From Sycon ciliatum (Eukaryota > Porifera > Calcarea > Leucosolenida > Sycettidae), in the NCBI RefSeq assembly GCF_964019385.1, contig NC_088643.1:815855-879854 (forward strand): a DNA stretch of 64,000 bases. Reading direction: 5' to 3'. A program made the translations under genes and the position numbers. How positions within the stretch are numbered: the stretch's first letter is position 1; the number at the start of each line of letters is the position of its first letter. Positions 1 through 9,932 of the stretch are shown here, piece after piece. The notes beneath the pieces were generated by a model. It did no database searches and was not told where the DNA came from. It worked only from the letters and a program-made list of their open reading frames with translations.

Positions 1-94
1 AATTTAAAAAAAAGGAATTCAGTTTTCTAATTAGTGCTAGTAGCAGGGCAAACATGTTCACATAATAGAGCACTGGGCGGGGGGGGGGGGGGGG

Positions 95-287
95 CCTGCA
101 GCACCTTGTGGAGTGGCTGCTTGCTGCCACTGCATCACCTGCATGGCCAAGCCGACTGGCATCTGCTGCACCATCTGTTGAAAGGCTTCAGCAGACTGGA
201 GAACTGGTGGAGTTGCAACTGCTGCTGCTGCTGCTGGTGCTGCTGTTGCTGGTGGCGCTGTTGCTGTTGTATTAAGTCCGGTGCAGA
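95..287 (-). CDS. Ala/Gln-rich second exon joined to the zinc-finger exon
   Basis: A 3' splice site (ATTATTTTAG) sits at 288 and an open frame follows. The frame needs one base from the previous exon, exactly what the donor at 373 supplies, so the intron is 85 bp. The translation is Thr/Ala/Pro-rich and then contains QQMVQQMPVGLAMQVMQW, a Met/Gln-rich segment common in transcription regulators. The trinucleotide tract is read as alanine in this frame. A run of 16 G at 79-94 follows, so the 3' limit is uncertain. Phase matching is the main support; the function is unknown. Confidence 0.4.
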
Positions 288-372
288 CTAAAATAATGAT
301 TACCTGAGCGTATGTCGAAAGCTAGGATGGAGCCGAGCAGCGTGCCGATAATTCGAAGCAGTGAGTTCTTAC

Positions 373-628
373 CTTTCAACCACGCATCGCGACCAAATCC
401 ACCGCCGCTCGTCTTCCTTTGGAAATGCGTCTTGCACAAAGCGCATGACATGGATAGACTGGCATGGTCGTAGTCCAGCCAGGGTCGACCTTTCTTCCAA
501 GAGTCTTGGAAAGAGTGATTTCTTTTTCTCTTCGCTGCGGACTCCATCACCAAATCACCAGTCGGCTGAAAACTTGCAACTGTGTTAAAAGCTATAGCCA
601 AAGTTACGCTTTTGACTGCCTGCCCCAT
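373..628 (-). CDS. TTF/BED-like zinc-finger exon of a host or domesticated-transposon gene
   Basis: This is an open minus-strand reading frame that starts at an ATG at 628 and reaches a consensus donor (AAAG then GTAAGA) at 373/372. The translation has a basic patch (AKRKRNH), then the W-x6-PWLDYD and M-x-CALCK pattern. That pattern is typical of the TTF-type zinc fingers seen in ZNF862-like proteins and hAT transposase relatives, which bind DNA. Only the first half of the finger (CALC) is in this exon. It ends in phase 1, which fits the next exon at 287. Because this finger type is common in hAT-derived genes, the locus could be a domesticated transposase fragment. No promoter was seen. Confidence 0.5.
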
Positions 629-954
629 CGACTTTGAATGTCCTGACTTCCTGCTCGCCGCTGGCCAGATCGCGCTCGAACCAGTTGACCCCAGTTGACC
701 CTAGCCGAGTTTGTCGCGTGTAAGTTGTAGCTAGACTGTAATGTGTACGGTTGCGCTAGATTTGCTACAGATGGGGTCCGCGAGTCGTAAAATACCGGTA
801 TTTTAGGAATCCATTGTCAGTTTGAGAAATTTTTCAGCCGGGTCAGACTGGACCCGGTGATATCTGTTCAGCCAGGTCGAGCAGTTCCCCAGCCGGGCGC
901 GTGACCCGGCTGACCCGGCTCTCCAGCAGGCCCTGGATAGACCATTGCAATTAT

Positions 955-985
<31 letters not shown>

Positions 986-1018
986 AAGTCATCAGCTTGC
1001 GTTGATTACGTCCCTGCC
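629..1018. other. Intergenic, nothing recognised
   Basis: No coding frame or RNA gene can be supported. Short repetitions of a TGACCCGGCT-like motif occur around 840-920. Confidence 0.5.
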
Positions 1019-1026
1019 CTTTGTAC

Positions 1027-1440
1027 TAGGGGTGAAACGAGTGCCAAAATCGAGGACTCGAGTACTCTTTGAAAAAACGAGCGAGTATTCGAGCGAGTAC
1101 GAGTATTTTACTGACAACATAAAACAATGTACTGCACACATTTTTGTAACACTGAACGTAGTACACCTGATGCACATGTAGTCTTGCATGCAGCCAAGTG
1201 CAGGAAATAGTCTGAACTACTGTCTTTTGCTGGTTAGTACTTGAAGTAGGGACAAGCAAAAATTTCGCGCTTGCATGGGCTATGAGTACTGGTACATGGT
1301 CAGAGTAACAGAAATGCTTGATGTATATGCATACTGTACACTGTACATAGGATACTTCGAGTATTTTGCGAAACGAGTACTCGCTCGTTTCAAATTTTCG
1401 AGCGAGCGCTCGAGGATTCAATATACTCGTTTCACCCCTA
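1027..1440. mobile_element. hAT-type MITE, 414 bp
   Basis: Terminal inverted repeats begin TAGGGGTGAAACGAGT at both ends and continue, with mismatches, through GAGCGAGTACTCG-rich sequence for about 100 bp. The element is flanked by a nearly perfect 8-bp duplication: CTTTGTAC at 1019-1026 and CTTTGTGC at 1441-1448. Eight-base duplications and TAGGGGTG-like ends are characteristic of hAT transposons. No transposase is present, so it is non-autonomous. Confidence 0.8.
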
Positions 1441-1448
1441 CTTTGTGC

Positions 1449-2411
1449 ACACCGCCCGTCGTGCACAAAGTCAAAGACCGAAAAAAATCCCATTCACTGC
1501 ATCCATGTTTTCCTCGTGCCAGGCCACGAGTTCCCAATTAACTGTGGGTCGCAGCACGGCTGGAAAAAATTCTTCCACTTCCAAGCAGGACTTGCACTTG
1601 GTACCCTCCGTTTCTCAATCATGGTCTAGACCATCCCACTATGCGGAGCGAGTGAGGCGAGAAATGATTTCTCTTGCGAATATGGCATCCGATGTTTTCT
1701 CTTTTTGTTGCTGTTCTTTTTGCCTGACTTCTTCAGTCACTTTTTTTGTGTCTCACCAGTGTTCCTACCCTCCCACCCTTCATATCTGCCCATCTTCTTC
1801 CCTTTCTTTCTTGGCTGTAGATATTATGTTGTGCCTGTTTTTATGCTGCTATGTTGCCACTTGGGGGTGTACAACCGGTTTTTTCCCTCATTCATGCGTC
1901 CGTCGGCGGGAGGGATTTTTCCCGGCTGGCTCGGTCCAGAGAAATTAATCTGACGGTCCCAAGTATAGACATCGGCTCGAAAATCACATGGATTATGCTT
2001 TTCAGTATGCTGGAAATATGCTCTGAAAATTACTAAATTATGCTCAAATTATGCTTAATGACACTGTGCTCTTTCATGTTTATAAATGCCACTAAAATGT
2101 ATAGAATGTGTACTCGGGATCAAATGTGGACTTCCGGAGAGAACTGCATGGAAGAAGATCTACAATTATAGTCTCAGCTATGGAGAAGGAACCAGGATAC
2201 AGCAATAGGCACTGCAACATCAATACAAGCATACAAGTAATTATGTACAGAAATAATAGAATAGAATGCAGTAACTTATGCATGACACTGCACTGCATTG
2301 ACAACATGACTTCAGATATGCATTTGGGAAAAGTATGTGCAAGAAATTTGAAAGGGCCTGATGTAGGTCTATTTATAGGAGGATTCCCCTGCCTTTGTAA
2401 CAAACAAAGCG
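1449..2411. other. Non-coding stretch, pyrimidine-rich then AT-rich
   Basis: The region holds a C/T-rich stretch (about 1690-1830) and AT-rich DNA with a few ATTATGC-like words near 2000-2060. These words resemble the hAT-type MITEs elsewhere in the window, but no terminal repeats could be placed. No credible exon was seen. Confidence 0.4.
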
Positions 2412-2415
2412 TTAA

Positions 2416-3247
2416 AGGGGAAGTATACCCTAAAATCAAATTTTCACCAGTTGTAGTCTTCTGGGTGCTGAGTTGAATGGTCTTGGTCCGAGGAAGCTGA
2501 GACGCTCCCTTCCTACTTGAATCCCAATCGAACTCGCGCACTTCCACCGAAACTGGGTGACTGCGCCCTACTAGATGGGGATTTGTATGCAAAATGTCAC
2601 TAAAAGCGCCATTTCGTTCTTATATAAGCACGGATGACCGCGATTGGCCAATATGTTGTAGTCTTTTGGACGCTGAGTCGACTGGTTTTGGTCTGAAAAA
2701 GCTGCGATGCAGCGTTCCTCCTTTATTCCCAATCGAACATGGTTGAAGAAGCGGTCACGTGCTCCTGGGTGCCCAAATCACCTGGTCACCGCGCCAGCAG
2801 GCGACAACTTTCACACCAAGGTTCAACTCGAGTGACAGGACTGCACCCAATAAAGGTCAAACAGGCTAGTAAGTTGTACCCTGCAGGCACGGTGACCAGG
2901 TGACTGGTGTACGCAGGAGCACGTGACCGCTTGTTCAACCATGTTAGATTGGGAATAAAGGAGGAACGCTGCATCGCAGCCTTTTCGGACCAAAACCAGT
3001 CGACTACAACATATGGGCCAATCGCGGTCATCCGTGCTTATAAAGAACGAAATGGCGCTTTTAGTGACATTTTGCATACAAATCCCCATCTAGTAGGGCG
3101 CAGTCACCCAGTTACGGTGGAAGTGCGCGAGTTCGATTGGGAATAAAGGAGGAAGGGAGCGTCTCAGCTTCCTCGGACCAAGACCATTCAACTCAGCACC
3201 CCGAAGACTACAACTGGTGAAATTTGATTTCAGGGTATACTTCCCCT
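2416..3247. mobile_element. Long-arm foldback transposon, 832 bp, TTAA flanks
   Basis: The sequence is a giant imperfect palindrome. The left arm (2416-~2800) is the reverse complement of the right arm (~2870-3247), with only a short unpaired centre. The ends are AGGGGAAGTATACCCT and its complement, flanked on both sides by TTAA (2412-2415 and 3248-3251). TTAA duplication is the signature of piggyBac-type transposition. There is no transposase. The pairing would extrude a hairpin with a stem of nearly 400 bp. Confidence 0.8.
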
Positions 3248-3502
3248 TTAACGAACTCTGGACGGTGAACTTTTGGCCTTTGACGCCCTAAACATTACAC
3301 ATCTGTTACATTTACAGATCAGGCCCTTTCACGGAGCAGTGTCAAATATAATACCGTGGTATGGTACGGGTGGCGGTCTGAAGTCCCGTCATGACAGCTC
3401 TCGCCTCGCCAAGGGTTTTCTTGTTCCATGGGTGGAAGAGACTGGAAATGAGAATACAGTTAGACAGAGTAGGGAAAGCAGCACTTAGCTGCTTCAGTTT
3501 TT

Positions 3503-4203
3503 GTGAGCCGAGGCCAAACAGCACCTTCGTGTAGAGCGGGAACGTACAATGTTCGTTCGCTCCGAAGTCAAATAAAAAAAGTCAATATTATCCAGGATTT
3601 TGAACGGTATCGTCTCGACGTGCTTGGCCTTACCGAGACATGGCTGAGTGGTGATGGAGTCGACGTTCTAGACAACGGCCATACCCTGATCGCGCAGGGG
3701 GGGGGGGGCGTCGTCTCGGGCTGGTGTCGGAATTCTGGTAAAATTTATATAATAAGAGTTGCCTCGTATCAGTGCCACTCGGAGCGAGTCGTGTCAATCA
3801 GAATCAAGCTCTGCTCGCGCCGTGACAGCAGGTCCATCACAGTGATATGCTGCTAATCGCCGACTCTGCGGAGTTCCACGTCAAACCCCGCAGAGGCAGA
3901 GAACTTCTATTCACTATTGAGTAGTATTGTCAAAGACGTACCCAAGCAGCGAGATGAAGTTTGGGTGTTGGGAGATATGAATGCAAAAATTGGCAGTTCA
4001 AGAAACGGGACCCAGGGCCCCGTTGGTAGCTATGCCATGCCAAGCACTTAGTATCAAATTCAAATGGAGAGCGGCTTCTTGAGATTTGCGAGGACTACCA
4101 ACTAGTGCTGTGCAACACCCTATTCAAACACCGCCTCCATCACAGAGCTACTTGATTCGCGGATGGACTGACCAGATCCAACGGAGAACCAGTGAGGAAC
4201 ATG
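3503..4203 (+). pseudogene. Plus-strand LINE, endonuclease domain, 5' part
   Basis: The translation contains AGTYNVRSLRSQ and LDVLGLTETWLSGDG, the first two motifs of the APE-type endonuclease of non-LTR retrotransposons. A later frame around 3930-4010 gives the DMNAKIGSSRNGT motif, so the enzyme continues after at least one frameshift near 3840. A poly-G run near 3700 is another weak point. The copy is then split by the minus-strand LINE at 4205-5275 and resumes at 5290. The open reading frame is not functional. Confidence 0.75.
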
Positions 4204-4204
4204 A

Positions 4205-5275
4205 TAGATTATTTATTTTTTATTTATTTATTGCAACATCTCAAGACTCGGCGGAAACACCGGCCAATATTACGAGAGTGGGTGATTGCCAACCACGGCG
4301 ATAAATAGAAATAAGGGGAGGGAAAAAGAAAGAGTAGCAAAACGAACAGCAACAACAACTCCGTAAAGAAAGATAATGTCAAATAAAAACAGTGAAAAAC
4401 ACAGAGACGCAAAGGACATGTGGATAATGAGCTATGCATGTCGTAGTAAATAAGGGGCGGCACGGATCTTAAACAGGCGGAGTGAGGTCAGGTCCTTAAC
4501 TTCTCTGGGTAGAGTGAGCCAAACAGAATAAGCAATAAAGAGAGGGGAGCGCAAAAGAGTGGATGAGTTACACTTAGGGAGTAAGAGTGAGTTTCTAGTT
4601 CTTAGAGAAGAGAACCAATTAAAACACATGAGATGAGGTGGGCACAACTCAAGCTTAATAGAATGGACAAGAGAAGCCAGGTGTGCACTGCGTCCATGTG
4701 ATAACGGGGTTGTGTGAGCGATTTTATAAAGGGCGGATGATGAGAGCATGCGGGGTTGACGGAGGAGAATTTTAAGGATTTTCTTGTGATGTATTTCAAG
4801 CTTTGCAGCAGCGGAAGAGGATAACCCAACCCAAGACGTATCTGCATAATGAAATATTGGGCGAAGGTAGGCGAAATAAAAAAGAAGCTTGCAAGAAAGT
4901 GGGAGGTAGGAGCAGTGGGGGGAGAGAATTCCTAAGGATTTACTTGATTTTTTACAGATATATTCGATGTGAGGTACCCAAGAGAGTGCAGAGTCAATCA
5001 CAATGCCAAGGTGTTTGTGAGAAGACACTATGTCAATTGGATTTGGAAAGTTGGCATGGATGAGGGTTGTGAACTCCGGCTGGGGCGGGAAGAGCATGAT
5101 CTTTGTTTTTGATAGATTTGGGGACAACCTCCAGGACGACATCCAGGAAAGAACTTCCTGAATTCCAGCACGCAAGTTGTTTTTCAGGCCAGTGAGGGAA
5201 GCTGATGAGGTGAGAAGGGTCGTGTCATTATGTAATCATCAGGAAAAGAAGCATTTGCTCAATAACAAATGCAAG
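4205..5275 (-). mobile_element. 5'-truncated minus-strand LINE nested in the plus-strand LINE
   Basis: The insertion separates the endonuclease motifs of the plus-strand LINE. Its 3' end is marked by an (AAAT)n-type tail, read on the plus strand as ATTTATTT repeats at 4205-4236. It contains the reverse transcriptase C-terminal frame at 4432-5175 and lacks everything upstream, as expected of incomplete target-primed reverse transcription. The exact target duplication is not clear. Confidence 0.7.
4432..5175 (-). pseudogene. LINE reverse transcriptase C-terminal part
   Basis: A 247-codon open frame without the catalytic centre. It has the post-catalytic signature of CR1/Jockey-group elements: SWRLSPNLSKTKIMLF, then HKHLGIVIDSALSW, then the thumb-like YLRPIFHYADTSW segment and the WLTLPREVKDLTSLRLFK ending. 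The frame is intact, suggesting a fairly young insertion, but the protein cannot act alone because the palm motifs are missing. Confidence 0.8.
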
Positions 5276-5289
5276 ATCATATGGTGGGT

Positions 5290-6099
5290 TTGTGACGCGC
5301 TCGGATCACCGGCCAGTGATTGTCGATTTCCAGCTCTCCTTTCATACGGTTCGTGCAGGGAAGAAATCATCCGAGCCTTGTTTCATCAAGTACAATTCAC
5401 CATCAACAGAAACTGCTGGGAGGTTTCGGGAACTGCTGCTGGACAATGTACCAGAATTCAAAGCCGCTGACATGACATGCTCGAAAGCAGATGCAACATG
5501 GGGAGAGTTTGTGTCAACAGTCCACTCAGCAGCCAAACAGTCTTTGGAATAAGACCATCTGGACAGAAAGCAGTTAGAAGTACCAACCCTATTGTGGCCA
5601 AGCTTTCCAAGCAGCAGAAGGAATTGCACATAAAAAATCAAGCTACAACAAACATCGATAAGCGGTCGGCTTTGCAAACACAAAGATCGAAACTTCTCCA
5701 TGAAATGCGCTCCATCCTGCGGAAGGAAGGCGACTTCCTTTGGCAAAAGCGGGCACAGGACGCCGATGCGCTTAGGCCTCACCCAAGATCTTACTTCCAG
5801 GCAATTAACAACCTACGCAAACTGAGAGCGGGTGACAATACACCACCCATCCAACTGGCTGATGCTGATGGAAGGATCATCCCGGACATTGGTTGGAACG
5901 TCCAGAAATTTGGTGAATATTATTCATAAATATTCTACGATTCCGGCATGCCGTGCAAACCGGTTCATCAGCCGGCGACTGGTGTCGGGGATGATGAGCC
6001 TTTCTCAACAGAAGACGTTCGTGCAGCGATACAGAAGCAAAAAGTAGGCGGAGCAGTCGGTCAGGATGGAATTAGCAGTGAGGTGCTGCGTGCAGACAC

Positions 6100-6100
<1 letters not shown>
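5290..6100 (+). pseudogene. Plus-strand LINE, endonuclease end to start of reverse transcriptase
   Basis: This resumes the element begun at 3503. It opens with TRSDHRPVIVDFQLSF, the terminal SDH motif of APE-type endonucleases, and continues through a linker (5477-5929) rich in basic residues. It then reaches EDVRAAIQKQKVGGAVGQDG, the start of the reverse transcriptase fingers. Several frameshifts are needed to follow it. The frame ends in the (GA)n tract at 6100, so the palm domain is absent here. Confidence 0.75.
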
Positions 6101-6183
<83 letters not shown>

Positions 6184-6190
6184 GAGAGAG

Positions 6191-6231
<41 letters not shown>

Positions 6232-6275
6232 GAGAGAAAGAGAGAAAGAGAGAGAGAGAGAGAGACAGAGAGAGA
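6100..6275. repeat. (GA)n microsatellite with interruptions
   Basis: About 175 bp of almost pure GA repeat. It lies exactly between the broken reverse transcriptase frame of the plus-strand LINE and an unrelated Ty3-type integrase fragment. Confidence 0.95.
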
Positions 6276-6294
6276 GGGCCAAAGAATGGGTATT

Positions 6295-6450
6295 TACGTG
6301 AAACATTATGTGAAGTATTGTGGTACTTGTCAACGAGTAAAGGGTGGTTAGCCTCCAGTAGGTTTGTCGCAGCCTCTACCGGTTACAAAGGAACCATGGA
6401 CTCACATTTCCATGGATTTCATAGTGGTTCTTCCCCGCACCCCCCCCCCC
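6295..6450 (+). pseudogene. Ty3-type integrase zinc-finger and core scrap
   Basis: Translated from the plus strand, the segment reads KHYVKYCGTCQRVKGG, a stop, then GLSQPLPV and PWTHISMDFIVVLP. This is the second half of the HHCC zinc finger followed by the first catalytic-core strand with its Asp, as in Ty3-group retrotransposon integrases. It is about 50 codons with an in-frame TAG, begins at the GA microsatellite and runs into a C-rich tract. No LTR was recognised. Confidence 0.7.
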
Positions 6451-6506
6451 CCCCACACACACACCCAGCAACATGATGCAATTTACGCTTTTCTTGATCC
6501 TCTTTA

Positions 6507-7497
6507 GGGGGCAGCCTGGTCGTAAAATCCCTGAAAAATCGAATTTGTAAATTTATATCGAGTGCTACATCAGCTGCAAAATCTCTGACCATTAATTTTT
6601 ATCTCGATCTGACCAGCCGCTCAAGCGTTATGGCCGAAAATGTGCCCTTGCAAGGAAAGATTTTTTTGTTGCACGATGAAATTTTTTGTCAGCATTGTAT
6701 TTGAATCTGGGCAGACTGTATGCAACTTGTCGTATCATGGAAACAAGCGAAAGTGTGCAGAAGTTTCGTCCAAGTCCAAAAAATCACGTTTTTTAGCCAT
6801 GTATTGGGCTGCACGACTTTTTCCAGCACCCTCGTGACGTTGCAGATACATGGCTTGATTATCGTAGTTAACGTTGATTTAGTGACTTTGGCAAGTTTGA
6901 GTGATGTCAAGAAGTCAGGTAGGATTCAGTACTAGGCAGTAGTGGAACGTGAGTGGTAGTCTTTGCCGATTTTTGAGGGTATCCTGGATTTGGTGTGCAG
7001 CGCTGTGGAAATGGCTTGCTGTGGAGGTCGCAGCAGTGGATGTTGTGTCAAAGGTACGACCTCGTAGCACACCCTAACCCTAAAAAAAATCAAAAATTGA
7101 CTTGGGTCTGTGGGAGTCTGTGAGAGAAAGCCCACTCGTGCCGTTTTGACAGATTCCAGGGCCACGTTGAGGGTCCCTATCCCACCACCCATGGCTGCTT
7201 CTGGACCTTTTTTCGGTTTGGTTCCCGCGCACGGCCAGAATGGGTAACAAAATGTGAAAAAATTGTAAATGCATTTTTTTGGCTCCTGTGTGGCTCGCAC
7301 ACAGCGGCACTATGTCGGAATTTTGCGTTTTCCCGGCCTGGAAAGCCTGTCAGTGAGGCGCAAGAACTTTTAAATCATGTCCAGAGGGCCAGCATAGTGG
7401 CAGGAGTGTGTGGTGAAAATGTCACTCCAATCCATTGAGAGACACCAAAGTTACGGTCAATTGAATGCCATATGAAATTTATGGGTAGGCTGCTACC
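6507..7497. mobile_element. TIR transposon family 'R1', diverged copy
   Basis: This region is the inverted, diverged relative of the elements at 21521-22625 and 61656-62743. The right end, GGGTAGGCTGCTACC, matches the other copies, while the left end (GGGGGCAGCCTGG) has drifted. It lacks the small LINE insertion that the other two copies carry, so it shows the ancestral arrangement. Flanks are TTTA and TAAA, not a clean duplication. A 122-codon frame is partly conserved between copies but I recognise no domain. Confidence 0.65.
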
Positions 7498-7500
7498 TAA

Positions 7501-7658
7501 ACTAACTGTGTTCATTTAGCACCCAACCTTTCTCCTTTTTTTAATTTCGGCCAGTCGGCTACTATCATTTATTCGTGGGGGTTAGACAAGGGGAAGTAGC
7601 CATGTAGGGGCGTAAGCCCGCCTTTCGGCACTGGGAGTTGCAGCTCGCTCGACTTTTT

Positions 7659-7691
<33 letters not shown>

Positions 7692-7736
7692 AGAAAGGGC
7701 TTGCTCCCCACACCGGAGCTCGCGCTATTCCGCCGA
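7501..7736. other. Non-coding, (GTT)n microsatellite
   Basis: No gene was seen. A GTT-repeat tract occupies about 7659-7691 just before the Penelope-like terminal sequence. Confidence 0.6.
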
Positions 7737-8045
7737 CTTTACTTGACACTTGACTGACGCACGACTGCCATCCAGAGCACACGAGAAGTCCATCGAACCT
7801 TCGACTCGGCAAACCTGCAAGAAAGCACCACTCCCTGCTCAATACACAGTGTTTCGGGGAATTCACCCCTTATCAGTTGAGCTTGAGTAGGCTGAGGAAG
7901 ATTGTGGCTGAAGAGCACCACTTATATAGTGCTCTCCAGGCACAAACATCACCAGGGATACAAAATTACAGAGACGCTCCGTTTCCAGCGCGACAAACAC
8001 CTCGTGAACACCAGATAGCAGCGTGTGTCAGTGTCGCTCCTGGAC
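7737..8045. mobile_element. Penelope-like terminal region, solo copy
   Basis: About 300 bp closely match the sequence that follows the GIY-YIG remnant at 20060-20360 and 60200-60500, including the hammerhead. No coding part accompanies this copy. It is therefore a solo terminal repeat or a strongly 5'-truncated insertion of the same Penelope-like family. Confidence 0.65.
7837..7882 (-). ncRNA. Hammerhead ribozyme, core-mutated copy
   Basis: The layout equals the copy at 20154-20199: helix I GCTCAA/TTGAGC, helix II with GGGG/CCCC arms, then GAAA, a short ACA/TGT helix III and an A at the cleavage position. The conserved CTGATGA has become CTGATAA, which alters an invariant core G. It should be inactive or very weak. 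Confidence 0.65.
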
Positions 8046-8463
8046 GGTGAGACAGAGCAAACCCTTTCTTACAAATCGTCGCCGAAGTCGCAACCACTAC
8101 TTCGTGTTGTTGTTGTTGTTGAATTTTATAGTCGCAACACAAACAGGCGATGGCGCCTTCTTTTATACATGCGAGCGACATGACAAATTTAACAATAATA
8201 GTAATGGGGAGGTAAGGAGAAAAAAATCACAAGTGGAAGAAGTCACCGAAGGTAACTGAATATGTTACAGATCGATCTGCGGGAAAAAGAACCCTGTTGA
8301 AAAACCGAAAACACTGAGTGTAACTGACCGATTTGATGTCGAGAAGATCATAATACTAACATCCTTACAGACCATTAGGTACCAATTGGATGGGATTTGA
8401 TCAGATAAAATCTTACACAAAAATAGAAAGGATTGACCATCGATGACCAGATAAAAAGGTGAC

Positions 8464-9433
8464 CTATTTTGAATACTTGGACGCTTTCGAGAGAGCACAG
8501 AAATGGGCGTGACAAGGTTCAAAGCGAATCATGGGCGGTGTTTTGTTCCAGAGAATTGCACCAATGAACTGGATCGTACCTCGACCAGAAGGACCGAGCC
8601 AGAAGGGTACCTGCAATAGGTTTTGGTCAGCTCCGCGGGTGCGATCACTCTGTGTTCTGGCGTAATAATTCCTAAACAGGACACTTGAACGGTCATGAAT
8701 GCAGCGGCGAACGAATAATAGGATTTTCGCTGCCAGGGCGTCCTTGAGGGTAGGAAGACAGAGTCTCTCGAAGAGCCCTGCAGTGGAAGTCCACGGCGGA
8801 AAGCCAAAGAAGGCACGGATTGCAGCTTCCGTCATCCGAGTGAGGGCGTCCATGTTTCTGGCCATCAGAGACGGATAGATTGCATTGGACGCGTATGTTA
8901 GTCTGGACATGATCATTGCATTTAATAAGTTATTCGAGGAGACTGTCGAGCTTTGACGTGAACGCCATAGCACACCAATGGAGCGTCGAACTTGACGAAT
9001 GGTGTGGTCGACGTGGCCATCCCAGGAGAGCTCATTATCAACAATAACTCCAAGGTAGCGAGCCCGTGACACAATTGTTAGCAGTTTCCCTTCGCAACGG
9101 ATCTGGAGCGGTTCTGCATTCTGCTGCCCACCACGAGGTGTTATATGCTAGACGTGAGTCTTCGTCTGGTTCAGCTTAAGGCCACGGTCCTCAAGCCAAG
9201 TTGCCAGATTGGTGACGGCGATGCTTAGGGAGGTGCATACCACTGCTCGACTCCCAGAGGCCTCGAGAACGATATCGTCCGCAAACACTTGATGAACGAC
9301 GGGACGTGGAATGCAATTTGACTGGACTAAGCGCAGAGGACCCACACCTTGATCTACTGAGATGCGTCGTGGGGATTTTGCAGTCAGCTGTGAGACTGCG
9401 GAGGGTTTCTACTATCGATGCAAAGGGTAGCAC
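8464..9433 (-). pseudogene. Minus-strand LINE reverse transcriptase fragment
   Basis: Two adjoining frames. 9148-9345 contains VHQVFADDIVLEA, the FADD form of the catalytic box, and GLKLNQTKTHV. After a frameshift or stop near 9130, 8464-9072 continues with ARYLGVIVDNELSWDGHVD and the C-terminal region ending LWNKTPPMIRFEP. This is the palm-to-thumb part of a Jockey/CR1-group element. The endonuclease and N-terminal RT are missing. The sequence down to about 8265 has GATCAGATAAAA-like repeats that may be its 3' tail region. Confidence 0.75.
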
Positions 9434-9575
9434 TCATCTATACCCGGAGAATGTTTTCCGTTTGCATGGCCTCAGGTCTAGTATTGTGTGCTAAGAGGCT
9501 AAGGCCGATTCATACTTCATTTCACGTACGGGAAACGCGTCGCGTCGCGAAAAAGTTGATCTGAGCTCAACTATT

Positions 9576-9630
9576 TCGCGTACGGGAAAGCCGTCGCGCG
9601 GCGGCCCCGCGATGGCTTTCCCGTACGCGA
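9576..9630. repeat. GC-rich hairpin with 17-bp perfect arms
   Basis: TCGCGTACGGGAAAGCC at 9576-9592 is the exact reverse complement of 9614-9630. The 21 bases between them are themselves CG-rich. A related half-site (CACGTACGGGAAACGCG) lies at 9523-9540. Parent element not identified. Confidence 0.7.
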
Positions 9631-9859
9631 CATTTTTTACTACAAAGCACTGGCCAGCAACATAAAAAGGGGAGGTGAACAAAATTGGACAAGCGAACAT
9701 TGACAACACAGAGGAGCCTGGCATGCGTGTTGAGGAGGTAGGTCAACCTCCCCCGACCAAGTGGTCTCGGGTTCATCAGTTGGTCTACGCGTCAGGAAGG
9801 GGAAATGGACAGAGAAAGGGAGAATGAGCATGAGGAGCTTCCCAGGAGAGGAAGAGTGA

Positions 9860-9895
<36 letters not shown>

Positions 9896-9932
9896 AACAG
9901 AAAATGATAATAATAGAGACAAGCGGTTATTT

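Noticed and set aside
34..291. Plus-strand Cys/Trp-rich 85-codon frame
   Set aside because: It is the complement of the Ala/Gln-coding CAG repeat exon; the minus strand has the splice site and phase match.
5190..5250. CTGATGA words near 5200 and 5240 as hammerheads
   Set aside because: They lie in LINE sequence with no matching helices or GAAA.
6061..6333. Ser/Leu and Arg/Glu repeat frames over GA tracts (also at 19.7 and 59.7 kb)
   Set aside because: Pure translation of the (GA)n microsatellite.
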